This document shows, one piece after another, positions 46,240-55,000 of a DNA stretch of 55,000 bases. The stretch lies in contig WPIO01000178.1 in assembly GCA_009760855.2 (NCBI GenBank), positions 1-55,000 of the forward strand, given 5' to 3'. Position numbers and translations under genes: made by a program. The notes under the pieces are model-generated. The model was not told where the DNA came from, did not search any database, and was given only the letters and a program-made list of their open reading frames with translations. Source of the stretch: Cristatella mucedo (Eukaryota; Bryozoa; Phylactolaemata; Cristatellidae). The number at the start of each line of letters is the position of its first letter. Position 1 is the first letter of the stretch.

Positions 46240-47720
46240 ACCTGTAGTACACAGTGGATTTGCAGTGCGAATGCTTGCCGGGAGCTGTAGCGTTGGCAGT
46301 TGAATCCGACAAACAACTGCGATACAGCTGCCATTTTCACAATAAAGTCACAATACTGCAATTTTGATTTCAACATGCAGGATGATGTTCCGGTATTATC
46401 CACCAAATTCCGCGCAATTGCGCTTTCGTGTTCTAACACTATAGCCTCCAAGCAATCGGGCCAGCCAGCACTTTTTTATATTAGAACGGCGATTAAGCTG
46501 CAATTTTCAAAAAGACTTCTTCGTTCGACTGTGGTTTGATTTTTAATTATATAGAATAGCTCTCTGTATTGCTATTGGAGATCGCAGTTTGATAACGTGC
46601 ACGTGCAGTCGTATGAAACTGGGTGAGCAACCCTAGAACAATTTTTCTACGCTGTGGAATCAAAGCTACAGTTGGGAAATGCGTAGAAAGTGCTGCTGTA
46701 GAGCAATCAAAAAACACAGGACTTCTCGTTCGGCCGGGCCATGTGAGAAAATCGCACGATAACGCATGCGCAATGGCTTGAAATTTACCGGGTAATCCTG
46801 GAACACCGGGGAATCAAAACCGCAGTTGCTCGAAGGTTTTTAAGAAATGGCAGATGCATCCCAGTTAGAAAAAAGCGAGGCCAGCCGGGTCATTGGGGCC
46901 ATTGCGTGAGAAACCACATACACAATTGCACAAAGTTTTGTGTGCATACCCTGAATGTTGTTGTAAGCATATTGAATTAAAAACCACAGTTGTGCGGTGC
47001 CAATTGTAAAAATGCCAGCTGTATCGCAGTTAAAAAATGCTGGCCATCTCGTTGGGCCGTGCCATTAGAAGTAATTACACCAGAACGCGTTTACGAAATC
47101 AAATGAAACATAGCGGGTAAACTCAGAACGCTTGTTTTTTATACTATTGAATCACAACCGCAGTAGCATGACGCCTACTGTGGAAACTCTACGGCAGTAT
47201 CAATATTTATAGAGGCTGGCAGGTCCAGGCCACTGGAGGCCATAGCATGACAACAGACAAGCGGCGAAACGGCATGACATTTGGTGGGTAAACCCAGAGC
47301 ACTATTTCTGTAAAGTGGAATCAAAACCGCAGTTTCGCGAAGTGTATTATGGAAATGGAAGCTATATCGAAGTTTGAATATTTGGGGCGCTCACTGGGTC
47401 GGGCCATCAGAGGCCATAGCATGATAATGGGCAAATGCGATCAGATAAAAATTGTCAGGAAAATAGAGGCATATTATTCTCCGTGATTTTATATAACAAC
47501 GATTGTTTCGCGAAGCTTTTTGTGGAAATGGCAGCTGTATCGCCGTTCGAATATGTACAAAGACTGGCTCGCCTGGGCCGTTGGAAACCATAGCATAAGA
47601 ATGCGAAAAAAAATTGCTAGAATTTGGCTGGGTAAACCCTGAATACCATTTGGTATATAAGTCGGAATCAAAAGCACAGTTTTGTGACCTTAATTGTGGA
47701 AACGGCAGCTGCATCAGTTA
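46240..47720. repeat. Satellite-like array of about 171-bp monomers with an orientation switch
   Basis: Two monomers run on the minus strand (46240-46560, the CAGCTGCC box at 46325 and its match at 46496, about 170 bp apart). About seven run on the plus strand from 46600. The GGAATCAAA box of the plus monomers lies at 46656, 46810, 46973, 47148, 47317, about 47490 and 47664, so spacing is 154-175 bp. Each monomer has ATCAAAACCGCAGTT, TGGAAATGGCAGCTG, GGGCC...GAGGCCATAGCATGA and GGGTAAACCC boxes. Confidence 0.85.
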
Positions 47721-49150
47721 CTTATAGGACCCGTCCGAATCACTGGTGAGCGATTATGGAAAGTCGTGTTTTTAACTTTAAATAATGTAGTGAATACTAT
47801 TAGCTGTAAGTGCTTGCTAGCACCAATTGCGAAGCGGTTTATTACTTTCATATATTTACTTATGTCTAGCGATTCAGTGTACCACAAGCCTGTTTTAACA
47901 ACGTGGACCTTTTATACAAAGAAATCTACCCAGATTTTCTGTTCGCGATTCGGATACTAGTGCAGAATTCGATGCCAACAAATAAATACCCACAGAGCGG
48001 TGCTATTCGTTTTCTGTTGATTCTGTCCTTCAAGAGCCGCCCGGTGGAACCTAAGTCTGCTTGTGGTACGGTAAGCTCATAAACTTTCCTCAAAATGATG
48101 TGAAGATTTAATGGAATACAGACGTGCACGCTACGGTCTGCGAATTGCTGCGATTTGAATGCACACTTTAGAAGGCGGCCGCACCTAAATCCTGTCCACG
48201 AGTGAACGTTCGTGAAGCTGAAATAAGCTACCCATGTATGACAAAACGATCTTAGACGGGAAGCCTAATCTGCCACAAAGAACAATCCAGATCTATCGGA
48301 AGCTCGAAGCTTGGTTTCCCATAGCTATTGCTCTCTGAGCGCCTATGGAGCTTGAATATTGTACATGCAAGCTGTCACATCTAAGTCAAATTACCTAATA
48401 TGCCACGGGAACAATTGGTCCATGGTGCTCTGCCATTGATAACTAGCTGCCAACTTCATCAATGAAGCACAGCATCCTCCAGCTAGCTCGCAGAAGCTGG
48501 AGGTCGGCTGAAAGTGCTCTCGATGGTGCAACGATTGTCAGTCACAGATTTTGTAGGACATAGGTTAGACTTTTTGTGCAGAAAAAATCCCTATCTCGCT
48601 CTGTTCTCACCTCTGCAGCAGTGTGCTTATTCTATTGTCTACTGCCGACATCGGACTGCTTTGCTCATCGAGTGTCACATTTGGCATACGCATGCTAGAA
48701 ACTTTAAAAGCAGTTAAATCAAGTCACTGTACCGAGGAGCCTGCTAGTACAAAGGCACACGTTTCCTACTCCTGATACAAGCTCACTCTTAATGTAAAGA
48801 CGCTTTTCTGCTTCGCAAGAATAGTGGGTTTACATCAAGAATCGACTGCAACAAAAAGCTATTTAAGGATTATTATATTGCTAAAAAAATATACGAAAAT
48901 AATGATAACCAGAATGTGCACAAGTAGCAGCAATCGGGCTCCTCGGGTTTTTCGGAGGAGCGTTACCGAGTTCGACACGCCCGAGCTCAGGCCGATTGAG
49001 TATACGCAAAGTCGAAAGCAAAAGCTCTGCTGTACAGCCGGGGGAATCTGGATCGGCATACCGAGCTAGGGAGAACCTCGCGACGAATGGCTGAATCCGT
49101 CAGCAGCATGGGGTGCCCCTCATCATCAGAGCTGCCGCCCACTCTACGCT
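47721..49150. other. No gene; right part probably 3' UTR of the membrane protein gene
   Basis: 48900-49150 is GC-rich and directly downstream of the stop codon at 49151-49153 (minus strand), so probably 3' UTR. No AATAAA was found nearby on the minus strand. 47721-48900 shows nothing recognisable. Confidence 0.4.
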
Positions 49151-49506
49151 CTACGCGGTTGCCCCGTATGCCGGAGGAGGACTGTGAGGCCTGAGGCCGT
49201 CGGTCAGGACTTCCGGTCGCCGCTGCGGCTGCCTCTGAAGCTGCCGGTCGACGACGACGGAGCCGTACGCCGACGGCAGCGGCTGCGGCAGAGGCCCTCG
49301 GGGCTCCTCGCTGTCCAGCAGCCGCTGACGCTCGTCGGTGAACAGATCAGGGTTAACTCTGGAGCGAGTGGGCTGACGCACGCTCAGCCGTCGATTCGCC
49401 GGACTTGACGGTAGCACTGGCATCGACGGGTGCGGCCTCTCGCGGTAGAACTGAACCCCGACTCCGGCGGCTGCGAGGACCACCCACGCAGCCGAGAGCA
49501 GAACGT
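49151..49506 (-). CDS. Multi-pass membrane protein, last exon (TM helix and cytoplasmic tail)
   Basis: The exon runs from acceptor CCTTCTTTCTTCTGCAG (49507 onward, minus) to the stop TAG at 49153-49151. It starts in phase 1, as needed after the exon at 53006-53168, and the junction makes an aspartate codon. The first residues, VLLSAAWVVLAAAGVGVQFY, are a clear transmembrane helix followed by a basic RER. The tail of about 95 residues is rich in Pro, Arg and Gln. It has an acidic dileucine (ERQRLL, the ExxxLL class sorted by AP adaptors) and a terminal SPPPAYGATA with a PPxY motif (bound by WW domains of Nedd4-type ligases). The base composition is far more GC- and CpG-rich than the surroundings. 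An in-frame stop precedes the acceptor and there is no ATG, so it is not a first exon. Confidence 0.65.
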
Positions 49507-52500
49507 CTGCAGAAGAAAGAAGGCCAACTCTTTCTCTCCCGCACGGACGGACAGCCGCCGGCGAGCGGCCCTAAAAAAAGCACGCGATCCCAGCACGATC
49601 GGACTCGTCCGAAAAATCCAAGCTTTCCATGCAAATGACCTACTGTTTTTCGAATGTTGGGGAACCTGCTAAAACATTTTCAAATGTTTGGATTGCGGTT
49701 GCACAAGTTTTTGGAAGAGTAACTGATATTAAAGCCAGCTCACTCTGGTAAACGAGAGAATATACACAAAGGAAGTACGAGCAAATAAACCATACACGTA
49801 AATGAGCACTATCTAAGAGATCCGTTTAAAAACCCTAACAATTGACAATACCTTAGTAAACATCAGCAAAGCATTTTGACAAATAATTTGTTGAACCATC
49901 GTACGCCTCGAGGCGGCTCAAGATTACGCCTAAAAACCCACAAGCACTCACACGCTCACATATACGACCACTTACTAAAAGAAGAACGCTAAAAGTCTTA
50001 AAACTACCAATGCATAACAAATATTAAACACGAAGTTTACCAGGACCCCGATGTATAATCAGCTTATTTATCAAAATTTAGCAAAAAACTTAAACCTTGC
50101 ACATAATTAAACACTACTTAGTAAAACATAATTATATAAAACCAGTAAATATAACAACTGAACAGTAGATCGACAGTAACAATCAACGAATAGGGTGTCT
50201 ACCAGAGTGCAAGCTACTTGCTCGATTACATAGCATTCAGTATACACCTTTTGACGATAATTACACCCCAGCCCTACTTTAATTAGTCTGACTGAACTTA
50301 GTAGGTCGTTGTACACCCGAAGCAATGGTTTAAAGCTCTTTAACAGCTAGCTTTTAAAATGCCACGACCCGTTCTACCATCCACTAGTATATGGATTATG
50401 TAATAATCTTACATTGATTACTTGCAGTTTCCAGAAGCTATAAGGGCTATTTTACAGTATGGGTGAACTTTTAAAAACTGAGCGTGCGGCTATTTTATTC
50501 TTTGATAATGTGCACACATACATTTCCTCTCAACAGTCTTGTTCTACTCGAAATAATAGCCCACATGCCGCTGGCTTCTGACATAAATTAGAAAGCCTTA
50601 TGCATTCCTACAAATTATACGCTACATGCATGTTTAATGTCTTGCATAAGTAAAAATATAATTTCCAGGACAGATAATTTAACAGAAGCTCGAGTCTCTA
50701 CAGTTTTTGATAACGTCTCTAATATGCTGCTGTATAGAGTTTGTTAAATTATTAGAAGTCTGAGAGGGATTATTACCCCAGAAGCACTATAGCTAGCTGA
50801 AAAGCTTTTCCAGAGTCGTGGCTGGAACAGGGCCAACTCGTAACTCTTAACAGCTACTTCAGCAAACACCCTTTTTGGAAGCTTCTGCTGTGCACTTTGG
50901 GTGTCCTTCTGCTGCTGTCATATGTCATCGTTCCCCAGAACAGCTCAGGCACTTGAAATTCCAGCACTGTCTACCAGAAGACCGATGAACACATGCTTGC
51001 CCGTGAGCCTGTTAATACGGTGCCGAATCTAGACACCAGAGGAGCAGAAGCAAACCCTAACGACGACAATTCCACCCCCAGATTTCACTGTCTTCTGGAG
51101 AAAATCTGGATGGTACATCGAGTCTTTCCACTGACTATGGAATGGTCTTTGCTTGTTCTAAGCGAATAGCATTATTTTGACTCGTTAGTCCATTAAAATT
51201 TACTCCAGTTATCTGTTGTGTGGTGGAAGTGGTCCGGGGCCTATTTTGGACGACAGTGGCTTGCCTTTGGCGACCCATTTCGACATGCTATCTCTGGCAA
51301 GCAGTGGAGAAGCCAGAGGTGTGCATTTGACCCCCCACCCCTGAATCTCTGGCACTGTTTGACCAATTTGTGATTGTATAGCAGTGGAACCAGACTTTGG
51401 GGCCAAAGCTGAAGCAACCGTGGCAATATGTGACGTATGACAAACAAAAACCTCAGAAAATATGGCACTTTTACCATAAAATGCCCCAAAACCCTGATTA
51501 CACACTACTGAAGAAATCCGGGATATTCTGCATCAGTGGCAGCCATATTTATGGGCACAACTGTGGAAGGAGTGGGACATGTGGTACTCTGTAATTGCTA
51601 GGTTTTTAAATTGGTGTGATTTGCTGGTTACTGAATCAGGGGACTCTAAATTTCATTTCCAGTTTCCACGATATGTTCATAGCAACGTGCCGGAGATTGT
51701 ACAAGTACTACTAATGACTTCAAGATGTCATTTGTTTCTTATTTAGTTAGTTAAAAAGCTAAATAGAAATTGCTGTGCATTCCCATTTTCTTGCAGCTTT
51801 CTAATGTCGTGGGGACCTCATAATTGCTAAACCTGTGGTATACCGAAACTAGGCAAAACAGATTAAATTTCAGCATTCACTGTAAAACTAGGCCAAACCA
51901 TGGTTAGAAACGCAAGTTCAGTTAAAAGACAAAATGCAAGGCTAGCTATTTTGTCGAGATATTTTGCAGGCTTTAGGATTTCAAATACTAAGGGTCTCAA
52001 ATACCAAGTCTTTTCATAAAGATACGCCTCTTTCGATTCGCAAAGTTTAGTGCTGCACATGACAAGATTTGTGGCATGCTGGATCAAAAGCAACAACCCC
52101 CCTTTAACACATTTATAAGCAAGATAAAATGCAAGAGAAATTCCAAACTCATTAGTAATGCTCATACGGCTTCCGAAACATTGCAAGGTCCACTAAAGCC
52201 TAAACCGAAAGTGACCTTGTGATATTGCCTATTGGCGAGTGACACCCACCTAGGCCAAATCAAGTTTCCATTTGGACACAGTGGAATCAGTGATGCAGCA
52301 TGCAAAAAAATGCTGATGTTGACCATCAAATGTCTCCCTAAGTGGCTCTAAGTGAACACAATGTTAGCCTTGTTGGCCCTATGTCAGCCTAGAATATCGC
52401 ACTTATAGCTTACTTGTCAGAATGATATGTACGATCAGAGAGTGCATTACCAAGATAAAATCATTTCTTCGTTCTAAACTTGTCCATTTCTGTGGACACC

Positions 52501-52599
52501 AGTCCTTTTGGCCCAAAGCACGTATCAGCCTGTGCAAGCCGCACCCTAAGAACACCCTAAGAAGGATCGTGGGTGCCGAGCTGGACATCAGCTGCCGTT
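49507..52599. other. Presumed intron of the membrane protein gene
   Basis: 49507-49630 remains GC-rich. The rest is AT-rich with no recognisable exon. Frames at 50107-50325, 51209-51505 and 51863-52186 show no domain. Confidence 0.45.
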
Positions 52600-52745
52600 A
52601 GACAACCACATCAGCTCCACAGTCAAGTCTGCCTATTTTCGGATTCATAATATTGCTGAAATGTGGGCTTGTTTAGACAGGGGCACCACATCTAAATTGC
52701 TGGATGCATTTCTGTAACTCACTGCTTGCTGGTCTACCCATTTCC
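52600..52745 (+). mobile_element. LINE-B internal fragment
   Basis: CATCAGCTCCACAGTCAAGT, ATATTGCTGAAATGTGGGC and TAACTCACTGCTTGCTGG match 34370-34510 of the LINE-B RT. Confidence 0.72.
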
Positions 52746-53005
52746 TGGATTGGTAGTGTGTCACTGTGAGTTGTATCAATGTTTACAGCACAGTACCCTT
52801 AATCTACTCCCCTTTTGTACGTGGTCACATCTTGCCAGTTCCACTTTTGCTGTGGCTCTAGAAACCATTCCCTTTTGCCATTTGCAGATTCGAGGAAAAT
52901 TCACCCATTGCATGAGGGGGATGATATTATTACCGACACCTACATCGACGTGTGCCGCATGCATGGCACAGCGGTCATGCTAATCGGAGGCAGCGCCGAC
53001 CTTAC

Positions 53006-53168
53006 CTTTCAGTTGATAAGGGAAGACCATAAGAGCCTCAGAGTAGCCAGGGACGGTGGCACGAAGCGCAGGCAGGAGGGCCCAGCGATGGACGGCAGCT
53101 CCTATGAAGCTGCTCAGCGCCGACACGGAGCAGTAGGATCCAATGACGGCACACATGACCAAGTTGAA
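53006..53168 (-). CDS. Multi-pass membrane protein, internal exon (TM helix and loop)
   Basis: A 163-bp exon between acceptor GTGCTTTCAG (53169 onward) and donor GTAAGG (53000-53005). Phase 0 at its start and 1 at its end. It encodes FNLVMCAVIGSYCSVSALSS and FIGAAVHRW, a transmembrane helix. The loop ALLPALRATVPGYSEALMVF leads to PYQLK. It is fully open and GC-rich compared with flanking introns. It joins in phase to the exon at 53349-53455 across a 180-bp intron and to the last exon at 49506. Two helices separated by a short turn, then a loop and a third helix, resemble CD20/MS4A-like and ENTREP-like tetraspan proteins. This is a topology argument only. Confidence 0.68.
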
Positions 53169-53213
53169 CTGAAAGCACATTGCACGACGATTTGCTGCTA
53201 TTCGATGAGAGCT

Positions 53214-53270
53214 ATTCATATGAAGAGGAGGCATTCATATGAAGAGGAGGCATTCATATGAAGAGGAGGC
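53214..53270. repeat. 19-bp triplication in a short intron
   Basis: Three perfect tandem copies of ATTCATATGAAGAGGAGGC (53214-53232, 53233-53251, 53252-53270) lie inside the 180-bp intron between two exons of the membrane protein gene. A (CAG)n run sits at 53324-53340, about 9 bases from the upstream exon. Confidence 0.95.
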
Positions 53271-53348
53271 AAACAAACAAGTAGCTATCTCAGCTGGGGG
53301 GCAGCAGATGAGCCAGCACCAAAGCAGCAGCAGCAGCAGGGCACTCAC

Positions 53349-53455
53349 CTGTGCCCATCGCTTTATGCAGAAAGCAGCCACCAATGGCATGAACAGAACA
53401 TAGCCGCCGAACACTGGCCAGTAGGCTACGTCATAGTGAAGCACCTGCAGGGCAC
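53349..53455 (-). CDS. Multi-pass membrane protein, internal exon (TM helix)
   Basis: A 107-bp exon between acceptor CTTTAATTCAG (53456 onward) and donor GTGAGT (53343-53348), phase 1 at its start and 0 at its end. It encodes ALQVLHYDVAYWPVFGG and then YVLFMPLVAAFCIKRWAQ, a transmembrane helix closed by basic residues. The next exon starts directly with another helix, so the two form a hairpin with only a few residues between, as in CD20-like tetraspans. No gene symbol can be given. Confidence 0.68.
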
Positions 53456-53757
53456 CTGAATTAAAGATGAAACCGCTATGCAATGATAATCTAACCGAGT
53501 CATGGATGGCGACGGCTTCTCGATGCTATCGCTGCATTAGAGCCTAAACCACTTTTCTGAAGAGCGCATCGTCTAGACTGGCGATGGTGATGGCATGGCC
53601 CATAAACGCAACTCCGCAAGCTGTCTACTAACACGAGCAACCAGCAACTAGCTTTGCAGCAGGGAAAGCCCCACGACGAGAAGCAAAGGGTGAAGCCAGT
53701 CACAAATCTCCGATAGAATACTGAACAAGTAATGAAGTCTAGTGCAGCAAGTTTTCC

Positions 53758-53875
53758 ATAATAATAATGATAATACTTTTGATACAGCTCCCTCAGAGAA
53801 CTCAATCTCTTTCTAGGCACTTTGCAATTGCCACAAAGGAAGCACGATCAAATGGTTAGTAGTCCAAGCAAGCGG
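53758..53875 (-). mobile_element. LINE-B tail fragment
   Basis: ATAATAATGATAATAC, then CAGCTCCCTCAGAGAACTC and TTCTAGGCACTTTGCAATTG, then GATCAAATGGTTAGTAG: a LINE-B 3' end in reverse. Confidence 0.8.
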
Positions 53876-54116
53876 CAGGTATGTAGCATCGTTTAACTAC
53901 TGCTTACCTTTCGCTGGGGAAAAGCATCAAGATTTAGTGCACTACAGTGCACTCTCAAACTTGCAAGAAATGCTAACGTGTACTTAAGGGTCCATCAGAA
54001 CCTACCACGTAGGGTAATAACTGATAGCAAGCGAGGATCAAGCTATGTGCACACGTGCAGGCTTGCGCCTGTGTGCATGCGCCCCGAAAGAACCGTAAAG
54101 TCCATCATCCACCTAC

Positions 54117-54281
54117 TGCACTGGTTTGAAAGGAAGAAACCGTAATGGCCACAGCTGCAGAAGAGGTGGACCATTGGGCCCTGCTCTGCTCGGTCTGACT
54201 GTAAGGAGCATGTCATGAGGGCCTCATAAGCCTGCCCATGAGCTGCTAACTCGGGCCGCTTGGACAACACGGTGGTCCAAT
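54117..54281 (-). CDS. Tentative upstream exon of the membrane protein gene
   Basis: A 165-bp open stretch between acceptor GGCATCCAG (54282 onward) and a weak donor GTAGGT (54111-54116), phase 1 at both ends, so it joins the exon at 53455 in frame. It encodes WTTVLSKRPELAAHGQAYEA and later MVHLFCSCGHYGFFLSNQC. It has no recognised domain and only a weakly hydrophobic end. The open frame, GC-richer composition and phase match support it; the poor donor and lack of motif weaken it. Confidence 0.35.
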
Positions 54282-55000
54282 CTGGATGCCTGCACGCTCC
54301 TGATAGGGGAAATCTGAAGTATCTGTAGCGCCAACGGAATATGAGTTTCTGGCAAAATGTGAGCAGACATTAGTCAGTATGCCTTAACATTAATCACAAA
54401 CTGGGTAAATTTAGCATTATTTGGCTTCTACTGTCCATGTCTTGCACGCTATGGAACTTCATAATGATAATAAACCTACATAGCTTAAAATAAGAGACTA
54501 CGAGTCGATTCCGCAAAGACAAGTCGCTTATGTTACATTTGCATTACGGCCTTTGTGATATTTATAGTATTACGATGACAACACAGTCGTGATGAGCGCT
54601 ATGCCAAAAGACAGGAGAGATAACTTACTAACTTGCATGTGTACACAGTACACTGTCAATGTGTAAACTAAATATTGAATTGTGCATCTAACTGTGAAAC
54701 AATACTGGTCAGGCTTTGATCATTGTCATTCAATTGTGTGAAATAGTGAAGAGCAGGCTACTGATCAGCTGATGTTGAATTACATATGCAAATGCTGTGA
54801 AAATTATCCCTCAATGGAATGCATGACCGAGACAGTCTTAGTTACTGCCAGCCGGTCGGTAAGTCTTTGCTGCTGAGCCTTTGCGCAGTTATACGCTTGT
54901 ATACATGGTCTTTAGTTTTCAAATTGAATTTTCCAGCAATGTTTTACGCGTTGACTGTGCCTCCTCCGTTTAGGTGAACCTGGGAAAGAATGGCTGGCCA
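54282..55000. other. No recognised feature
   Basis: AT-rich. Earlier exons of the membrane protein gene would be expected here or beyond the window, but none is evident. Confidence 0.4.

Noticed and set aside
51863-52186. 107-codon minus frame with hydrophobic stretches
   Set aside because: It lies within a presumed AT-rich intron, with no GC rise or splice borders, unlike the accepted exons.
52815-53261. 148-codon plus-strand frame
   Set aside because: It is antisense to two well-bounded minus-strand features (the exon 53006-53168 and the 19-bp repeats) and shows no domain. The minus strand has matching splice sites and transmembrane helices.

Overview
This window looks like nuclear DNA of an invertebrate metazoan. 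It has small exons with GT/AG borders and Ig-domain coding exons of matched intron phase. It also carries a dense, decayed load of non-LTR and Ty3/Gypsy-like retrotransposons, tRNA-derived SINEs, a satellite-like repeat and long microsatellites. Nothing is prokaryotic: there are no operons, ribosome binding sites or CRISPR. The phylum cannot be fixed from this sequence; a sponge or another early-branching marine animal is only a guess. Most open reading frames are retrotransposon debris, microsatellite translations or chance.

Host genes, all on the minus strand. (1) A secreted or membrane immunoglobulin-superfamily gene runs right to left from 22697 to beyond 1500. Exon 1 (22697-22628) holds the start codon and signal peptide. 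Exons 2 (10828-10717) and 3 (3782-3574) together encode one Ig domain. Exon 4 (1730-1500) begins a second Ig domain. All phases agree (1, 2, 1, 1). The introns are 11.8, 6.9 and 1.8 kb and are filled with transposons. (2) An isolated exon at 39279-39080 may be from a fibronectin type III-containing receptor. (3) A multi-pass membrane protein gene at the right end has exons at 54281-54117 (tentative), 53455-53349, 53168-53006 and 49506-49151. The last exon ends in a cytoplasmic tail with an acidic dileucine and a PPxY motif.

Mobile DNA. Two CR1/L2-like LINE families dominate. 'LINE-A' ends in a TACAT-type tail (2391-3251, 5842-7272, 12349-12995, 14508-16984, 24172-25290, 29656-30442). 'LINE-B' ends in an ATT tail (about twenty fragments). 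The tRNA-derived SINE-1 shares its 3' end with LINE-B, which suggests LINE-B supplied its reverse transcriptase. A second tRNA-like SINE (SINE-2) is present twice. A Ty3/Gypsy fragment (4180-8340) is split by a LINE-A flanked by a CATCT duplication. A complete but decayed 3.6-kb LTR element (17252-20883) has two 245-bp LTRs and sits inside a LINE-B. A GC-rich MITE-like insert (13954-14246) sits inside another LINE-B.

Tandem repeats. A monomer of about 171 bp occurs in three separate places (9110-9720, 42480-42960, 46240-47720); the last array changes orientation. Large CT/AT and AG microsatellites lie at 1049-1150, 44082-44265, 45661-45735 and 45878-46075.

All names such as LINE-A, LINE-B, SINE-1 and SINE-2 are local labels. 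Repeat boundaries come from comparing copies within the window by eye and are accurate to about 10-30 bases unless a duplication or splice site fixes them.
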